NCBI GenBank assembly: GCA_025210515.1
Contig: JAOARM010000003.1
Coordinates: forward strand, 62,001-126,000
Length of the DNA stretch: 64,000 bases
Source: Vallitalea sp.
GTDB lineage: Bacteria > Bacillota > Clostridia > Lachnospirales > Vallitaleaceae
Direction: 5' to 3'
Below the pieces are notes generated by a model that made no database searches, was not told the origin of the DNA, and saw only the letters and a list, made by a program, of their open reading frames with translations. The first letter of the stretch is position 1. The number at the start of each line of letters is the position of its first letter. The position numbers were made by a program, and so were the translations under genes. Shown here piece by piece: positions 7,611-16,433 of this stretch.

Positions 7611-8836
7611 TGAAATTTGTCACAAATATAGATGAAAAAAGATTTACTAGTTTTAATGAAAACCATCCTAATGGACACGCATTACAATCAATAGAGTGGG
7701 GTAATTTTAAGAGTATAGGTGAATGGACTATGGAATTAGTAGGTCTTGAAAATAATTCTGATTTAATTGCAGGTGCTATGCTACTTAGAAGAAAACTACC
7801 TGGGCTTAATAAATATATTTTATATGCTCCAAGAGGATATGTACTTGATTATGAAGATATTGAACTTGTTAGGAAATTCACACAATACTTGAAGCAATAT
7901 GCAAAAAAATCAAAAGCAATTTTCGTGAAAATTGATCCTTGTATTATATACAAAGAGAGAACAATAGAAGGTGAAATAAAAGAAGAAGGAATTGATAATA
8001 CTAAGCTCATTAATTCAATGATCAATATGGGATATAAACATAAAGGAACAAATCTTGACTTTGAAGGAGTTCAACCAAGATTTGTATTCAAATTAGATGT
8101 TGATAAAGACAAAGATGCTCTATATAAAAGTTTTCATCATAAAACCCGATATAATATTAGACTGGCTGAGAAAAAAGGTATCGAAATATATGAAGGTGAC
8201 ATTGATGACTTAAAAGAATTTGAAAGAATAATGAGAGTAACAGGAGCTAGAGATGGTTTTATAACCCGTCCATTAAAATATTTTGAAGATATGTATAAAG
8301 AGATGGAAAGCTCAACTAAGATGAAATTGTTTATGGCAAAATATAATGTAAAAAAAGCATTAGCTAAAGGGATTTCTGACTTGGAAAAAGAAGAGACATC
8401 AAAAAAACCAAATGAAGATAGAATTAATAAATTAAAAAGAGAAATACCAGAGATGGAGAAACTATTAAAAGAACATGAAGATGGTATAGTTGTATCTGGT
8501 GCAATAATACTATTAAATGGGAAAAAAGCTTGGTATTTATATGGTGCAAGCGATAATGTATATAGAAACCTTATGCCAAATTATTTATTACAATGGGAAA
8601 TGATTAAATATTCTATGGACTATGGTTGTACATTATATGATTTTAGAGGAATTTCAGGTGATCTTGATCCTAATAATCATCTATATGGTTTATATAGATT
8701 CAAAAAAGGATTTAATGGCGATTTTGTAGAATATATTGGAGAGTTTGATTTAGTAGTAAGTAAATTTTACTATTATTTATGGGAATTTTGGATGCCAAAA
8801 ATCAAAAAACTGATTAGAAAGATTAAAAAAAGATAG
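7610..8836 (+). CDS. FemAB/FemX-type peptidoglycan bridge aminoacyltransferase
   Basis: FemAB proteins add amino acids from aminoacyl-tRNA to the lysine side chain of lipid II in the cytoplasm, building the peptidoglycan cross-bridge. The 408 residues contain two acetyltransferase-like (GNAT) halves. The family motif KTRYNIRLAEKKGI is near residues 180-195. A charged helical arm (about 245-290, rich in Glu/Lys: ISDLEKEETSKKPNEDRIN) corresponds to the antiparallel coiled coil of FemA. YLYGASDNVYRNLMPNYLLQW and YDFRGISG follow. The C-terminus is very basic (KKLIRKIKKR). The ATG overlaps the racemase-like stop (TAATG), so translation is coupled. Which amino acid is added cannot be read from the sequence. 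Confidence 0.9.
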   Translation: MKFVTNIDEKRFTSFNENHPNGHALQSIEWGNFKSIGEWTMELVGLENNSDLIAGAMLLRRKLPGLNKYILYAPRGYVLDYEDIELVRKFTQYLKQYAKKSKAIFVKIDPCIIYKERTIEGEIKEEGIDNTKLINSMINMGYKHKGTNLDFEGVQPRFVFKLDVDKDKDALYKSFHHKTRYNIRLAEKKGIEIYEGDIDDLKEFERIMRVTGARDGFITRPLKYFEDMYKEMESSTKMKLFMAKYNVKKALAKGISDLEKEETSKKPNEDRINKLKREIPEMEKLLKEHEDGIVVSGAIILLNGKKAWYLYGASDNVYRNLMPNYLLQWEMIKYSMDYGCTLYDFRGISGDLDPNNHLYGLYRFKKGFNGDFVEYIGEFDLVVSKFYYYLWEFWMPKIKKLIRKIKKR

Positions 8837-8889
8837 TAAATATGTAATTATTAATATTAATTAATCTAATTAGTAAAAGGATGAATTTT

Positions 8890-9990
8890 ATGGGTAAAAT
8901 AATGGAAAATGAACATTATTGGTTATGGTTAAATAATATTAAGGGTATCGGACAAAAAAAGACTAAATACCTATTGGATTATTTTGGACATCCAAAAGAG
9001 ATATGGTATTCTAGTAATGATGACCTAACGGATGTTAGAGGAATAACAAAAAAAGATATAATATCAATAAGGCAGTCACGAGATAGTGATAAGATTATAA
9101 GCTACTATGAAAAATTACACAAAAATAATATTGATTTTTACTCTATTGAACATAAAAATTACCCACAAAATCTTAAAAATATATATGATTATCCTTATGG
9201 TATATACGTAAAAGGTCAACTTAATATGGAGGCACCAATAATTGCTATAGTAGGTGCAAGAAAGTGCACAGAATATGGCAAAGAGGTTGCAAAATATTTT
9301 GCTAGAGAATTAGCTAAAATGGGAGTTGTTATTATAAGTGGTATGGCAAGAGGAATTGATACTGCTGCTCACAAAGGGGCTTTAGAAGGAGAAGGAAAAA
9401 CCTATGCAGTACTTGGATGTGGAGTTAATATATGTTATCCAAAAGAAAATTATAATCTTATGAATGACATTAATGAAAATGGTGCTTTGATTTCTGAGTT
9501 CGGTGTTAATCTAGCACCAAAAGCTGGGCACTTTCCTCTGAGGAATAGAATAATTAGCGGTATTAGTGATGGTGTATTGGTAGTTGAAGCAGCAAAGAAA
9601 AGTGGTTCTTTAATTACGGCAGATCAAGCTTTAGAGCAAGGTAAGGATGTATATAGTATTCCTGGAAGAATAAAAGATAAGTATAGTGAAGGAACTAATG
9701 AATTAATAAAAATGGGTGCGAAAATGGTTACAAAAGTAGACGATATTTTAGAGGAAATATTCCATAATTATTGCAATGAAAAACATAAAGATTCAGAAAA
9801 TACTACTTTAGGACTTGCAGAAATTGAAAAAATAGTGTATTCTTGTTTAAGTTTAGAACCTTTATTTATTGATGATATACATATTAAGGCAAATATACCA
9901 ATTAATGAACTTCAGCTCGTATTAACTAAACTAGAATTTAAAGACGTTATAAAACAACTACCAAATAAATATTATATTAAAAAATTGTAG
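8890..9990 (+). CDS. dprA: DNA-processing protein DprA
   Basis: DprA protects incoming single-stranded DNA and loads RecA during transformation; it is also widespread in non-competent bacteria. An N-terminal helix-hairpin-helix/SAM-like region (about 1-80, LNNIKGIGQKKTKYLLDYFG) precedes the Rossmann-like core with IAIVGARKCTEYG, VIISGMARGIDTAAHKGAL, YAVLGCGVNICYPKEN and GHFPLRNRIISGIS. A winged-helix C-terminus (about 305-366) closes the protein. Length (366) is typical. ATG 8890 is preferred over ATG 8881 because the AAAGGA site (8876-8881) abuts the latter; ATG 8902 is also possible. It ends 12 nt before topA, the usual dprA-topA pair. Confidence 0.93.
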   Translation: MGKIMENEHYWLWLNNIKGIGQKKTKYLLDYFGHPKEIWYSSNDDLTDVRGITKKDIISIRQSRDSDKIISYYEKLHKNNIDFYSIEHKNYPQNLKNIYDYPYGIYVKGQLNMEAPIIAIVGARKCTEYGKEVAKYFARELAKMGVVIISGMARGIDTAAHKGALEGEGKTYAVLGCGVNICYPKENYNLMNDINENGALISEFGVNLAPKAGHFPLRNRIISGISDGVLVVEAAKKSGSLITADQALEQGKDVYSIPGRIKDKYSEGTNELIKMGAKMVTKVDDILEEIFHNYCNEKHKDSENTTLGLAEIEKIVYSCLSLEPLFIDDIHIKANIPINELQLVLTKLEFKDVIKQLPNKYYIKKL

Positions 9991-10002
9991 TGGAGGTTAA
10001 AG

Positions 10003-12072
10003 ATGGCAAAGAACTTAGTTATTGTTGAGTCGCCTGCAAAAGCTAAAACAATAAAAAAATTTTTGGGAAGTAATTATAAAGTAGAAGCTTCTATGGGTCA
10101 TGTAAGAGATTTACCTAAAAGTCAACTGGGTGTAGATATAGATAATGATTTTGAACCAAAATATATTACTATAAGAGGAAAAGGTGAACTATTAAAACAA
10201 TTAAGAAAAGAAGTAAAAAAAGCTAATAAAATATATTTAGCTACTGACCCTGACCGAGAAGGAGAAGCAATATCTTGGCATTTATTATATTCTCTTAATT
10301 TGCAAGATAAAAAAACTTATAGAATAACTTTTAATGAAATTACAAAAAATGCAGTTAAGAGCTCAATTAAAGAAGCTCGAGAAATTGATATGGATCTAGT
10401 TGACGCTCAGCAGGCGAGAAGAATACTTGATAGAATAGTAGGATATAAAATTAGTCCTTTGCTTTGGAAAAAAGTAAAAAAAGGACTTAGTGCAGGTAGA
10501 GTTCAATCTACAGCACTTAAACTAATATGTGATAGAGAAGAAGAAATTAACAGTTTTATACCTGAAGAATATTGGTCATTAAAAGCAGAATTAAAAGACA
10601 AAAAGACAAGAAGTAAATTTACTGCAAACTTCTATGGCAATGATAAGAAAATCAAAATAACTTCAAAGCAGCAAATTGATGAAATAAAAGAAAATATTAA
10701 AGATAAAGATTATGTTGTAAGCAATGTTAAAACAGGAGAAAGAATTAAAAAGCCGTTATTACCGTTCATAACAAGTACACTTCAACAAGAAGCTGCTAAG
10801 AAACTGAATTTTACTACATCAAAAAGTATGAGAATAGCACAACAGCTGTATGAAGGTATAGAAGTTAAAGGGCATGGAACAGTAGGACTTATTACTTATC
10901 TTAGAACGGATTCAACAAGAATTTCTGATGATGCAGATAAATCTGTAAAAGAATATATTCATGACAATTATGGAGAAGAATATGTTAACACCAAAAGTCT
11001 GAATAAGAAAAAAGAAAAAGGTAAAGTTCAAGATGCACATGAGGCTATTAGACCATCTTATATTGATATACAACCTGATGAAATAAAAGAATCATTGTCA
11101 AGAGATCAATTTAGACTATATAAATTAATATATAATAGGTTTGTAGCTAGTAGAATGGAACCTGCAAAATATGCAACAAAATCAATTAAAATTAATGTAG
11201 GTGACTATAAATTCAATGCTTCAGGTTCTTCATTGATTTTTGATGGTTTTTTGAAAGTATATAATATAGCAGAAGATACAGAAGATAATCAGAAGATTGG
11301 GGATATTACTAAAGAATCAAAGTTAGATTTACAAGAATTAGTAGAGAAACAGCACTTTACTCAACCATCCCCAAGATACACAGAAGCATCTTTAGTAAAA
11401 ACTTTAGAAGAAAATGGTGTAGGACGACCAAGTACCTATGCTCCTACAATATCAACAATTCAAAAAAGAGGTTATGTATCAAAAGAAAAGAAAAATTTAT
11501 TCCCTACTGAACTAGGTGAAATCGTTAACAAAATAATGGAAGAATATTTCAATGATATAGTTAACGTTAAATTCACTGCTGGGCTAGAAAAAGAACTAGA
11601 TGAAGTAGAAACAGGAAATGTAGATTGGAAAGATGTACTTCGTAAATTTTATCCTAATTTTGATAAAACAATAATATACGCAGAAGAAAAAATTGGAAAA
11701 ATAGAAATAAAAGATGAAGTATCAGATGTGTTATGCGAAAAATGCGGTAGAAACATGGTTATCAAGATTGGAAGATACGGTAAATTTCTTGCTTGTCCAG
11801 GATTTCCAGAATGCAGAAATGCAAAACCACTATATGAAAAAGTTGACGACGTTCTTTGTCCTAATTGTGAAGGAGAAATATTTGTTAAGAAAACTAAAAA
11901 AGGTCGTAGATATTACGGATGTGAGAATAATCCAGAATGTGAATTTATGACTTGGAATTTACCTACTAAACAGAAGTGTCCGAAATGTAACACAATAATG
12001 GTTGAGAAAGGTAAATACCTGAAATGTAATAATGATGAGTGTAATTATAGTATGCCAAAGCAGCAAGATTAA
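10003..12072 (+). CDS. topA: DNA topoisomerase I (type IA)
   Basis: This enzyme relaxes negative supercoils by passing one strand through a transient 5'-phosphotyrosine break. The N-terminal TOPRIM domain (LVIVESPAKAKTIKKFLG; the acidic DPDREGEAISWHL motif) is followed by the core with the catalytic tyrosine at residue 299 (GLITYLRTDSTR). The C-terminus holds three four-cysteine zinc ribbons (starting CEKCGRNM, CPNCEGEI and CPKCNTIM). All domains are intact in 689 residues. TGGAGGT lies 6 nt before ATG. Downstream comes a 300-nt gap and then codY. The trmFO-xerC-hslVU genes that separate topA from codY in Bacillus are not here. Confidence 0.97.
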   Translation: MAKNLVIVESPAKAKTIKKFLGSNYKVEASMGHVRDLPKSQLGVDIDNDFEPKYITIRGKGELLKQLRKEVKKANKIYLATDPDREGEAISWHLLYSLNLQDKKTYRITFNEITKNAVKSSIKEAREIDMDLVDAQQARRILDRIVGYKISPLLWKKVKKGLSAGRVQSTALKLICDREEEINSFIPEEYWSLKAELKDKKTRSKFTANFYGNDKKIKITSKQQIDEIKENIKDKDYVVSNVKTGERIKKPLLPFITSTLQQEAAKKLNFTTSKSMRIAQQLYEGIEVKGHGTVGLITYLRTDSTRISDDADKSVKEYIHDNYGEEYVNTKSLNKKKEKGKVQDAHEAIRPSYIDIQPDEIKESLSRDQFRLYKLIYNRFVASRMEPAKYATKSIKINVGDYKFNASGSSLIFDGFLKVYNIAEDTEDNQKIGDITKESKLDLQELVEKQHFTQPSPRYTEASLVKTLEENGVGRPSTYAPTISTIQKRGYVSKEKKNLFPTELGEIVNKIMEEYFNDIVNVKFTAGLEKELDEVETGNVDWKDVLRKFYPNFDKTIIYAEEKIGKIEIKDEVSDVLCEKCGRNMVIKIGRYGKFLACPGFPECRNAKPLYEKVDDVLCPNCEGEIFVKKTKKGRRYYGCENNPECEFMTWNLPTKQKCPKCNTIMVEKGKYLKCNNDECNYSMPKQQD

Positions 12073-12116
12073 TATAATAAATTGATTTTTGTAAATTGAT
12101 TATAATTTATTAAAGC

Positions 12117-12154
12117 CAAAACAATAATAACTTTTCTAACGAATCATTGTTTTG
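12117..12154 (+). other. Inverted repeat downstream of topA
   Basis: CAAAACAAT (12117-12125) pairs exactly with ATTGTTTTG (12146-12154) across a 20-nt loop. It has no T tract, so it is not a standard terminator; it may stabilise the topA mRNA end. In the 12073-12372 gap the only other recognisable item is the codY promoter. Confidence 0.35.
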
Positions 12155-12233
12155 TGACAAGAATAATGAATTAATATACTTGATAAAATCTTTCATAAAA
12201 AATGAAAATATATGAAAAAAATAAAAAATATAC

Positions 12234-12262
12234 TTGAATATTTAGAAGCTTCGTAATATAAT
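12234..12262 (+). promoter_or_regulatory. Sigma-A-type promoter of codY with a weak CodY-box-like spacer
   Basis: TTGAAT (12234-12239), a 17-bp spacer and TATAAT (12257-12262). The stretch 12237-12251 matches the CodY operator consensus (AATTTTCWGAAAATT) at 11 of 15 positions, which is weak but well placed for autoregulation. Confidence 0.6.
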
Positions 12263-12372
12263 TAGATATGCAATTTAATTTTATTACTTATTGAATTTAG
12301 ACGTTAAAGTAAATTGTTTTTACTTGGGAACAAAATAACGACTATGCATTATAATTTAGGAGGGAAAATTTA

Positions 12373-13140
12373 ATGAGTGTACAATTACTAGATAAAACTA
12401 GAAAAATCAACAGATTATTACAAAGGACTGGTACACAAAGAGTGATTTTTACTGATATATGTCAAGTGTTAAGTGATATATTATATTCTAACTCACTTGT
12501 AATTAGTAAAAAGGGCAAATTACTCGGTGTCCACAGTAGAGATGAAATTGGAGTGATTGAGGAACTTCTTCAAGACCAATTGGGAGAGTACATTGACGAG
12601 AATTTGAATGAAAGATTATTAAACGTATTATCAACTAAAGAAAACGTTAATCTTGAAACATTAGGATTCTCATCAAATGTAAACGTTAATAACTACATTG
12701 GTATTATTGTTCCTATCGATATCGCAGGAGAAAGACTTGGTACATTATTCCTATACAAAAATAATGCTACTTATGATATTGAAGATATAATCTTAAGTGA
12801 ATATGGTGCTACAGTTGTAGGACTAGAAATCATGAGATCAATTAATGAAGAAAACACTGAAGAGATTAGAAAAACAACAATTGTTAAATCTGCCATAGGT
12901 ACATTATCATTCTCAGAACAAGAAGCAATTACACATATCTTTGAAGAATTAGATGGTAATGAAGGAATACTTGTAGCTAGTAAAATCGCTGATAGAGTTG
13001 GTATAACAAGATCAGTTATAGTTAATGCACTAAGAAAATTTGAAAGTGCAGGCGTTATTGAATCTCGTTCATTAGGTATGAAAGGAACATATATTAAGAT
13101 TCTTAATGATGTTCTTGTAGATGAATTAAGAAAACTATAA
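12373..13140 (+). CDS. codY: GTP- and branched-chain-amino-acid-sensing global regulator CodY
   Basis: CodY represses or activates nutrient-uptake, amino-acid, sporulation and motility genes when isoleucine/leucine/valine and GTP are plentiful. An N-terminal GAF-type ligand domain (about 1-155, QRTGTQRVIFTDICQVLSDI through LFLYKNNATYDIED) joins a C-terminal winged helix (ASKIADRVGITRSVIVNALRKFESAGVIESRSLG, about 200-240). Length (255) matches the family. AGGAGGG lies 8 nt before ATG. It is transcribed from its own promoter and ends in a terminator before the fla/che operon. In Bacillus CodY represses that operon, so the proximity may be functional as well as historical. Confidence 0.97.
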   Translation: MSVQLLDKTRKINRLLQRTGTQRVIFTDICQVLSDILYSNSLVISKKGKLLGVHSRDEIGVIEELLQDQLGEYIDENLNERLLNVLSTKENVNLETLGFSSNVNVNNYIGIIVPIDIAGERLGTLFLYKNNATYDIEDIILSEYGATVVGLEIMRSINEENTEEIRKTTIVKSAIGTLSFSEQEAITHIFEELDGNEGILVASKIADRVGITRSVIVNALRKFESAGVIESRSLGMKGTYIKILNDVLVDELRKL

Positions 13141-13167
13141 AATTAGCCAAATATAATTATTATTATT

Positions 13168-13203
13168 CGAGACCGCTAGATATTTTATGTGGTCTCGTTT
13201 TAT
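13168..13203 (+). terminator. Rho-independent terminator of codY
   Basis: CGAGACC (13168-13174) pairs with GGTCTCG (13191-13197) and is followed by TTTT. It separates codY from the flagellar operon. Confidence 0.8.
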
Positions 13204-13386
13204 GTGCAATTATAGTAGTAAATATACTATCGTATGAGTACATATATAGGGATTATACTAAATTACCTGCATAATTACTGACTTAACAAAGAAATAAATA
13301 TATTGCTTAATCGGTCATATATTTATAATTCTATGTAATGAATGTAATTATACAAATATCTTTAACGATAAATACCCATTTTTATA

Positions 13387-13415
13387 TTGTAAGTTTCGAC
13401 ATAACCTGTTACAAT
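13387..13415 (+). promoter_or_regulatory. Upstream fla/che promoter (P1) with Spo0A-type heptamer
   Basis: TTGTAA (13387-13392), a 17-bp spacer and TACAAT (13410-13415). The spacer contains TTCGACA (13395-13401), the exact complement of the 0A core TGTCGAA. A factor bound here would block polymerase. It lies about 180 nt before flgB. Confidence 0.55.
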
Positions 13416-13532
13416 ATAGGATAATAGTAATAAAATGGAAAGGAAGTATAAGTATTTTATTACTATTTTTATAAATTTAGGCAATATTATGTTATTAAGG
13501 AAAATTAAGTCTAATTACTTATGATAAAATGC

Positions 13533-13560
13533 TTGCAATTTTCGACATATAACTTATAAT
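13533..13560 (+). promoter_or_regulatory. Proximal fla/che promoter (P2) with Spo0A-type heptamer
   Basis: TTGCAA (13533-13538), a 16-bp spacer and TATAAT (13555-13560), 33 nt before the flgB start. The spacer again carries TTCGACA (13541-13547), in the same context TTCGACATA as P1. AATTTTC just upstream equals a CodY half site. Apart from P1, P2 and the codY terminator I see nothing else in the 13141-13593 gap. Confidence 0.6.
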
Positions 13561-13593
13561 TATGGTTATGGATAGTAAAGGTAGGTGGAAAGT

Positions 13594-13968
13594 GTGATTA
13601 ACAATAATATGTTCAGTAATACAAATCTTTTAGGTAAATCATTAAATGCTACTTTGTTAAGACATAATGTAATTTCTATGAATATAGCTAATAGTGATAC
13701 GCCTAATTATAAGAGAAAAGATGTGCATTTTGAAGGAATGTTACAAGAAGCATTATCGGCTAATAATAAATTAAGCGAAGTTGATTTAGAAGAAATTACT
13801 CCAAAAGTAGTTACAGACAAATCAAATTATAGTTATAGATTAGACGGAAACAATGTGAATATTGATAATGAGATGACTGAACTTGCTAAAAATCAAATTA
13901 AATACAATGTACTGATTGATCAAATATCAAAAGGTTTTCGCCGTACAAAAATAGTGCTTAGTAAATAA
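13594..13968 (+). CDS. flgB: Flagellar basal-body rod protein FlgB
   Basis: FlgB is a proximal-rod subunit exported by the flagellar type III system. The 124-residue product shows the N-terminal rod/hook helix (LLGKSLNATLLRHNVISMNIANSDTPNYKRKDVHFE) with the conserved ANxxTPxY signature, and a C-terminal helix rich in polar residues (ELAKNQIKYNVLIDQISKGF). GTG 13594 is chosen because AGGTGG (13583-13588) is 5 nt upstream; the in-frame GTG at 13585 lies inside that ribosome site. It is the first gene of a run of flagellar and chemotaxis genes to 47183 with only short gaps. Confidence 0.95.
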   Translation: MINNNMFSNTNLLGKSLNATLLRHNVISMNIANSDTPNYKRKDVHFEGMLQEALSANNKLSEVDLEEITPKVVTDKSNYSYRLDGNNVNIDNEMTELAKNQIKYNVLIDQISKGFRRTKIVLSK

Positions 13969-14005
13969 AATTATATGTCACTAAAAGAATAGGGGGAAAA
14001 ATTAA

Positions 14006-14443
14006 ATGTCTTTTTTTAGTTCAATGAATGTAAGTGCTACAGGATTAACTGCACAGAGACTTAGAATGGATGTTATTTCTCAAAACATTGCAAATGTGAA
14101 TACTACAAAGACTAAAAATGGAGGGCCATATAAAAGGAAAGTGTTGCTTTTTGAGGAGCAAAAAGGAAATGAATTCCAAAATATGCTAGATAATTCATTA
14201 GAAAGCTATGCATCTTCAGGTGTAAAGATTTCAAAGATTATCGAAGATACCAAGCCACTTAAAAAAATATATGATCCAAGTCATCCAGAAGCAGATAAAA
14301 GTGGATATGTATTACTTCCTAATGTGGATACAGTGGAGGAAATGGTTAATATGATTTCTGCTAATCGTTCATATGAGGCAAATGTGACTGCCTTAAATGC
14401 TGCTAAATCTATGGCTATGAAGGCTTTAGAAATAGGCAAATAA
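14006..14443 (+). CDS. flgC: Flagellar basal-body rod protein FlgC
   Basis: FlgC is the second proximal-rod protein. It begins with SSMNVSATGLTAQRLRMDV and SQNIANVNTTK, the rod-family N-terminal coiled-coil helix, and ends with the matching C-terminal helix VDTVEEMVNMISANRSYEANVTALNAAKSM. Both ends are needed for axial packing. The 145-residue length is normal. AGGGGG precedes ATG 14006 by about 10 nt. It lies 37 nt after flgB and 23 nt before fliE, in the standard flgB-flgC-fliE order. Confidence 0.96.
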   Translation: MSFFSSMNVSATGLTAQRLRMDVISQNIANVNTTKTKNGGPYKRKVLLFEEQKGNEFQNMLDNSLESYASSGVKISKIIEDTKPLKKIYDPSHPEADKSGYVLLPNVDTVEEMVNMISANRSYEANVTALNAAKSMAMKALEIGK

Positions 14444-14466
14444 TCACATGATTGGAGTTGTACAAT

Positions 14467-14772
14467 ATGGGAATAAAAATAGGTGATATAAGTAGTGTTA
14501 ATAATTTATTAACTAACGAGAAAAAATCTAATAATGAATCTAACCAGTTATTTGAAGATATATATAAGGCTGCAATAGGGTTAGTGAATGATACAAATAA
14601 TTTGCAGAAAAATGCAGATAAAGTTACTACAGATTTTGCTGCTGGTAAAACAGATAATTTTGTTGATGTTTTAATTGCTTCAGAGAAAGCTACGGTAGCT
14701 TTGCAATATACAGTTAAATTACGAGATAAAGTACTTGATGCATATAATGAAATAATGCGTATGCAAGTTTAA
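14467..14772 (+). CDS. fliE: Flagellar hook-basal body protein FliE
   Basis: FliE joins the MS ring to the proximal rod and is the first rod protein exported. The 101 residues are mostly helical, with the family's C-terminal block NFVDVLIASEKATVALQYTVKLRDKVLDAYNEIMRMQV. ATG 14467 is used (MGIKIGDISSVN), with GGAG at 14454-14457; a TTG at 14452 in frame would start inside that ribosome site. It sits between flgC and fliF as in other Firmicutes. Confidence 0.94.
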   Translation: MGIKIGDISSVNNLLTNEKKSNNESNQLFEDIYKAAIGLVNDTNNLQKNADKVTTDFAAGKTDNFVDVLIASEKATVALQYTVKLRDKVLDAYNEIMRMQV

Positions 14773-14829
14773 TAAAGACCAAAAACTAAATGAAAATGGA
14801 TGTGTGATTTATGTTAAAGGGGTGTACAT

Positions 14830-16428
14830 ATGCCTGGTTTTATTAATAAAATTTCAGATCAAATAACCGGGTTCTGGGATAAATTTGACAAAAAACAGAA
14901 ATTACAAATAGGAGTAGCCTTGTTGGTCGCAATTATTGCATTGAGTATATTAACAATAGCTTTAAGTAAAACAAAAATGGTTCCATTTGTTTCAGGATTA
15001 GAGCCTAAGATTACAGCTCAAGTAAAGACGTTATTACAAGAACAAGGAATTGACTATGAAGTAAGAGATAATGCAACTTCTGTTTACGTAGATTCAAAAA
15101 GAAAACAAGATGCTCAGATGGCACTTGATAGTATGGGTATAATTTCAAATACGGGGATGACATATAAAGAAGCTTTTAATACAAGTCTTAGTACGACTCA
15201 AGCAGAAAAAAGAGCTATGCAAAGACTTGCATTTGAAAATGAATTAGGACAAAAAATAGCTGTTATAAGTGATATAGATTCAGCTATAGTTAAGTTAGTA
15301 ATTCCGGACCAAAGTAGAACAATCTTTGACGATACAAAAGAATCTAAGGCGTCTGCTATATTAACTACAAGAGGAGAACTAACTGATGAACAAGTTGTTG
15401 GTATAGCTAACTTCTTAGCGTCTTCTGTTGATAATCTTAAAATTAACAACGTAAGCATACTTGATTCAACTGGTAAAATGCTGTATTTTGGTGAAGATAT
15501 TAGCAATACAGGTGGAACAAGTCTTAACAAGAAAATGGATTATAAAATATCTTTGGAAAATAAAATTAAAAAAGATGTTATGTCAATATTATTAGGAGAA
15601 TATGATGATGCTGTTGTTACAGTTGATTTAGTAATTAATTTCGACGAGCAATCATCTGTTAAAGAAGAATATAGCACTCCAGAAGGACAAGGCAAAGGTA
15701 TACCTTCTGTGGAATATCATTACGAGTCAGAAGGAACTAATGAAACACCTTCGGGCATTCCAGGAACTGATTCTAACAATGGATCAACGGAGTATCTAAT
15801 TCCAAATAATAGTTCTTCAAATAGTAGTACAAAAGTAGATAAGATAGATTATGATGTGAGTAAAACTATAACTAATGAAACAAAAAACGTTGGAGATATA
15901 ATATATACAGCATCTTCTGTTTCTATTGTTGCTAAGAAATTCAAAGTATTTAATCAAGAATTACTAAAAAAACAAGGTGCTCTTGATAATATAACTTGGG
16001 AAGAATTTAAAGAACAAAACAAAGATATCAAAAAAATAGTTGTAGATGATGACGTACTATCAATCGTAAAAAATGCTGCAAATATAACTAAAGCGAAAAT
16101 TATAGGATACGAAGTTCCTATGTTTGTACCAATTGTGGCAAAAGAAAAACCAATGATGGATTATCTATTAATATCAATTATTGTTATTATGATAGCGTTA
16201 CTTGGATATGTTGTATATAAAGGTACTGAACCTGTTGAAGTTACAGAAGTGCAACCAGAATTATCTGTTGAAGATATGTTAGCAAGCACAAAAGAACAAC
16301 AAGATTTAGAAGAGATTGAGTATGATGAGAAATCAGATACAAGAATACAAATAGAGAAATTTGTTGATGAAAAACCTGATGCAGTAGCTCAATTACTTAG
16401 AAATTGGCTTAATGAAGATTGGGAGTGA
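14830..16428 (+). CDS. fliF: Flagellar MS-ring protein FliF
   Basis: FliF forms the inner-membrane MS ring on which the motor and export gate are built. The 532-residue product has a first membrane helix at about 26-46 (IGVALLVAIIALSILTIAL), two ring-building YscJ-like domains (about 48-225), a long periplasmic/extracytoplasmic beta-collar part with a Ser/Asn-rich loop (about 300-340), a second membrane helix near 440-460, and the cytoplasmic C-terminus ending in RNWLNEDWE, the FliG-binding tail. AAAGGGGTG precedes ATG. The next gene fliG begins 5 nt after the stop. Confidence 0.97.
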   Translation: MPGFINKISDQITGFWDKFDKKQKLQIGVALLVAIIALSILTIALSKTKMVPFVSGLEPKITAQVKTLLQEQGIDYEVRDNATSVYVDSKRKQDAQMALDSMGIISNTGMTYKEAFNTSLSTTQAEKRAMQRLAFENELGQKIAVISDIDSAIVKLVIPDQSRTIFDDTKESKASAILTTRGELTDEQVVGIANFLASSVDNLKINNVSILDSTGKMLYFGEDISNTGGTSLNKKMDYKISLENKIKKDVMSILLGEYDDAVVTVDLVINFDEQSSVKEEYSTPEGQGKGIPSVEYHYESEGTNETPSGIPGTDSNNGSTEYLIPNNSSSNSSTKVDKIDYDVSKTITNETKNVGDIIYTASSVSIVAKKFKVFNQELLKKQGALDNITWEEFKEQNKDIKKIVVDDDVLSIVKNAANITKAKIIGYEVPMFVPIVAKEKPMMDYLLISIIVIMIALLGYVVYKGTEPVEVTEVQPELSVEDMLASTKEQQDLEEIEYDEKSDTRIQIEKFVDEKPDAVAQLLRNWLNEDWE

Positions 16429-16433
16429 TAAAT

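Noticed and set aside
11714..11950. 78-codon ORF in another frame within topA
   Set aside because: It lies inside the zinc-ribbon coding region of topA, whose own frame is fully supported by CxxC motifs.
13434..13523. 29-codon ORF in the flgB upstream region (MERKYKYF...)
   Set aside because: No ribosome-binding site, lies between two promoter candidates, and composition matches non-coding AT-rich sequence.
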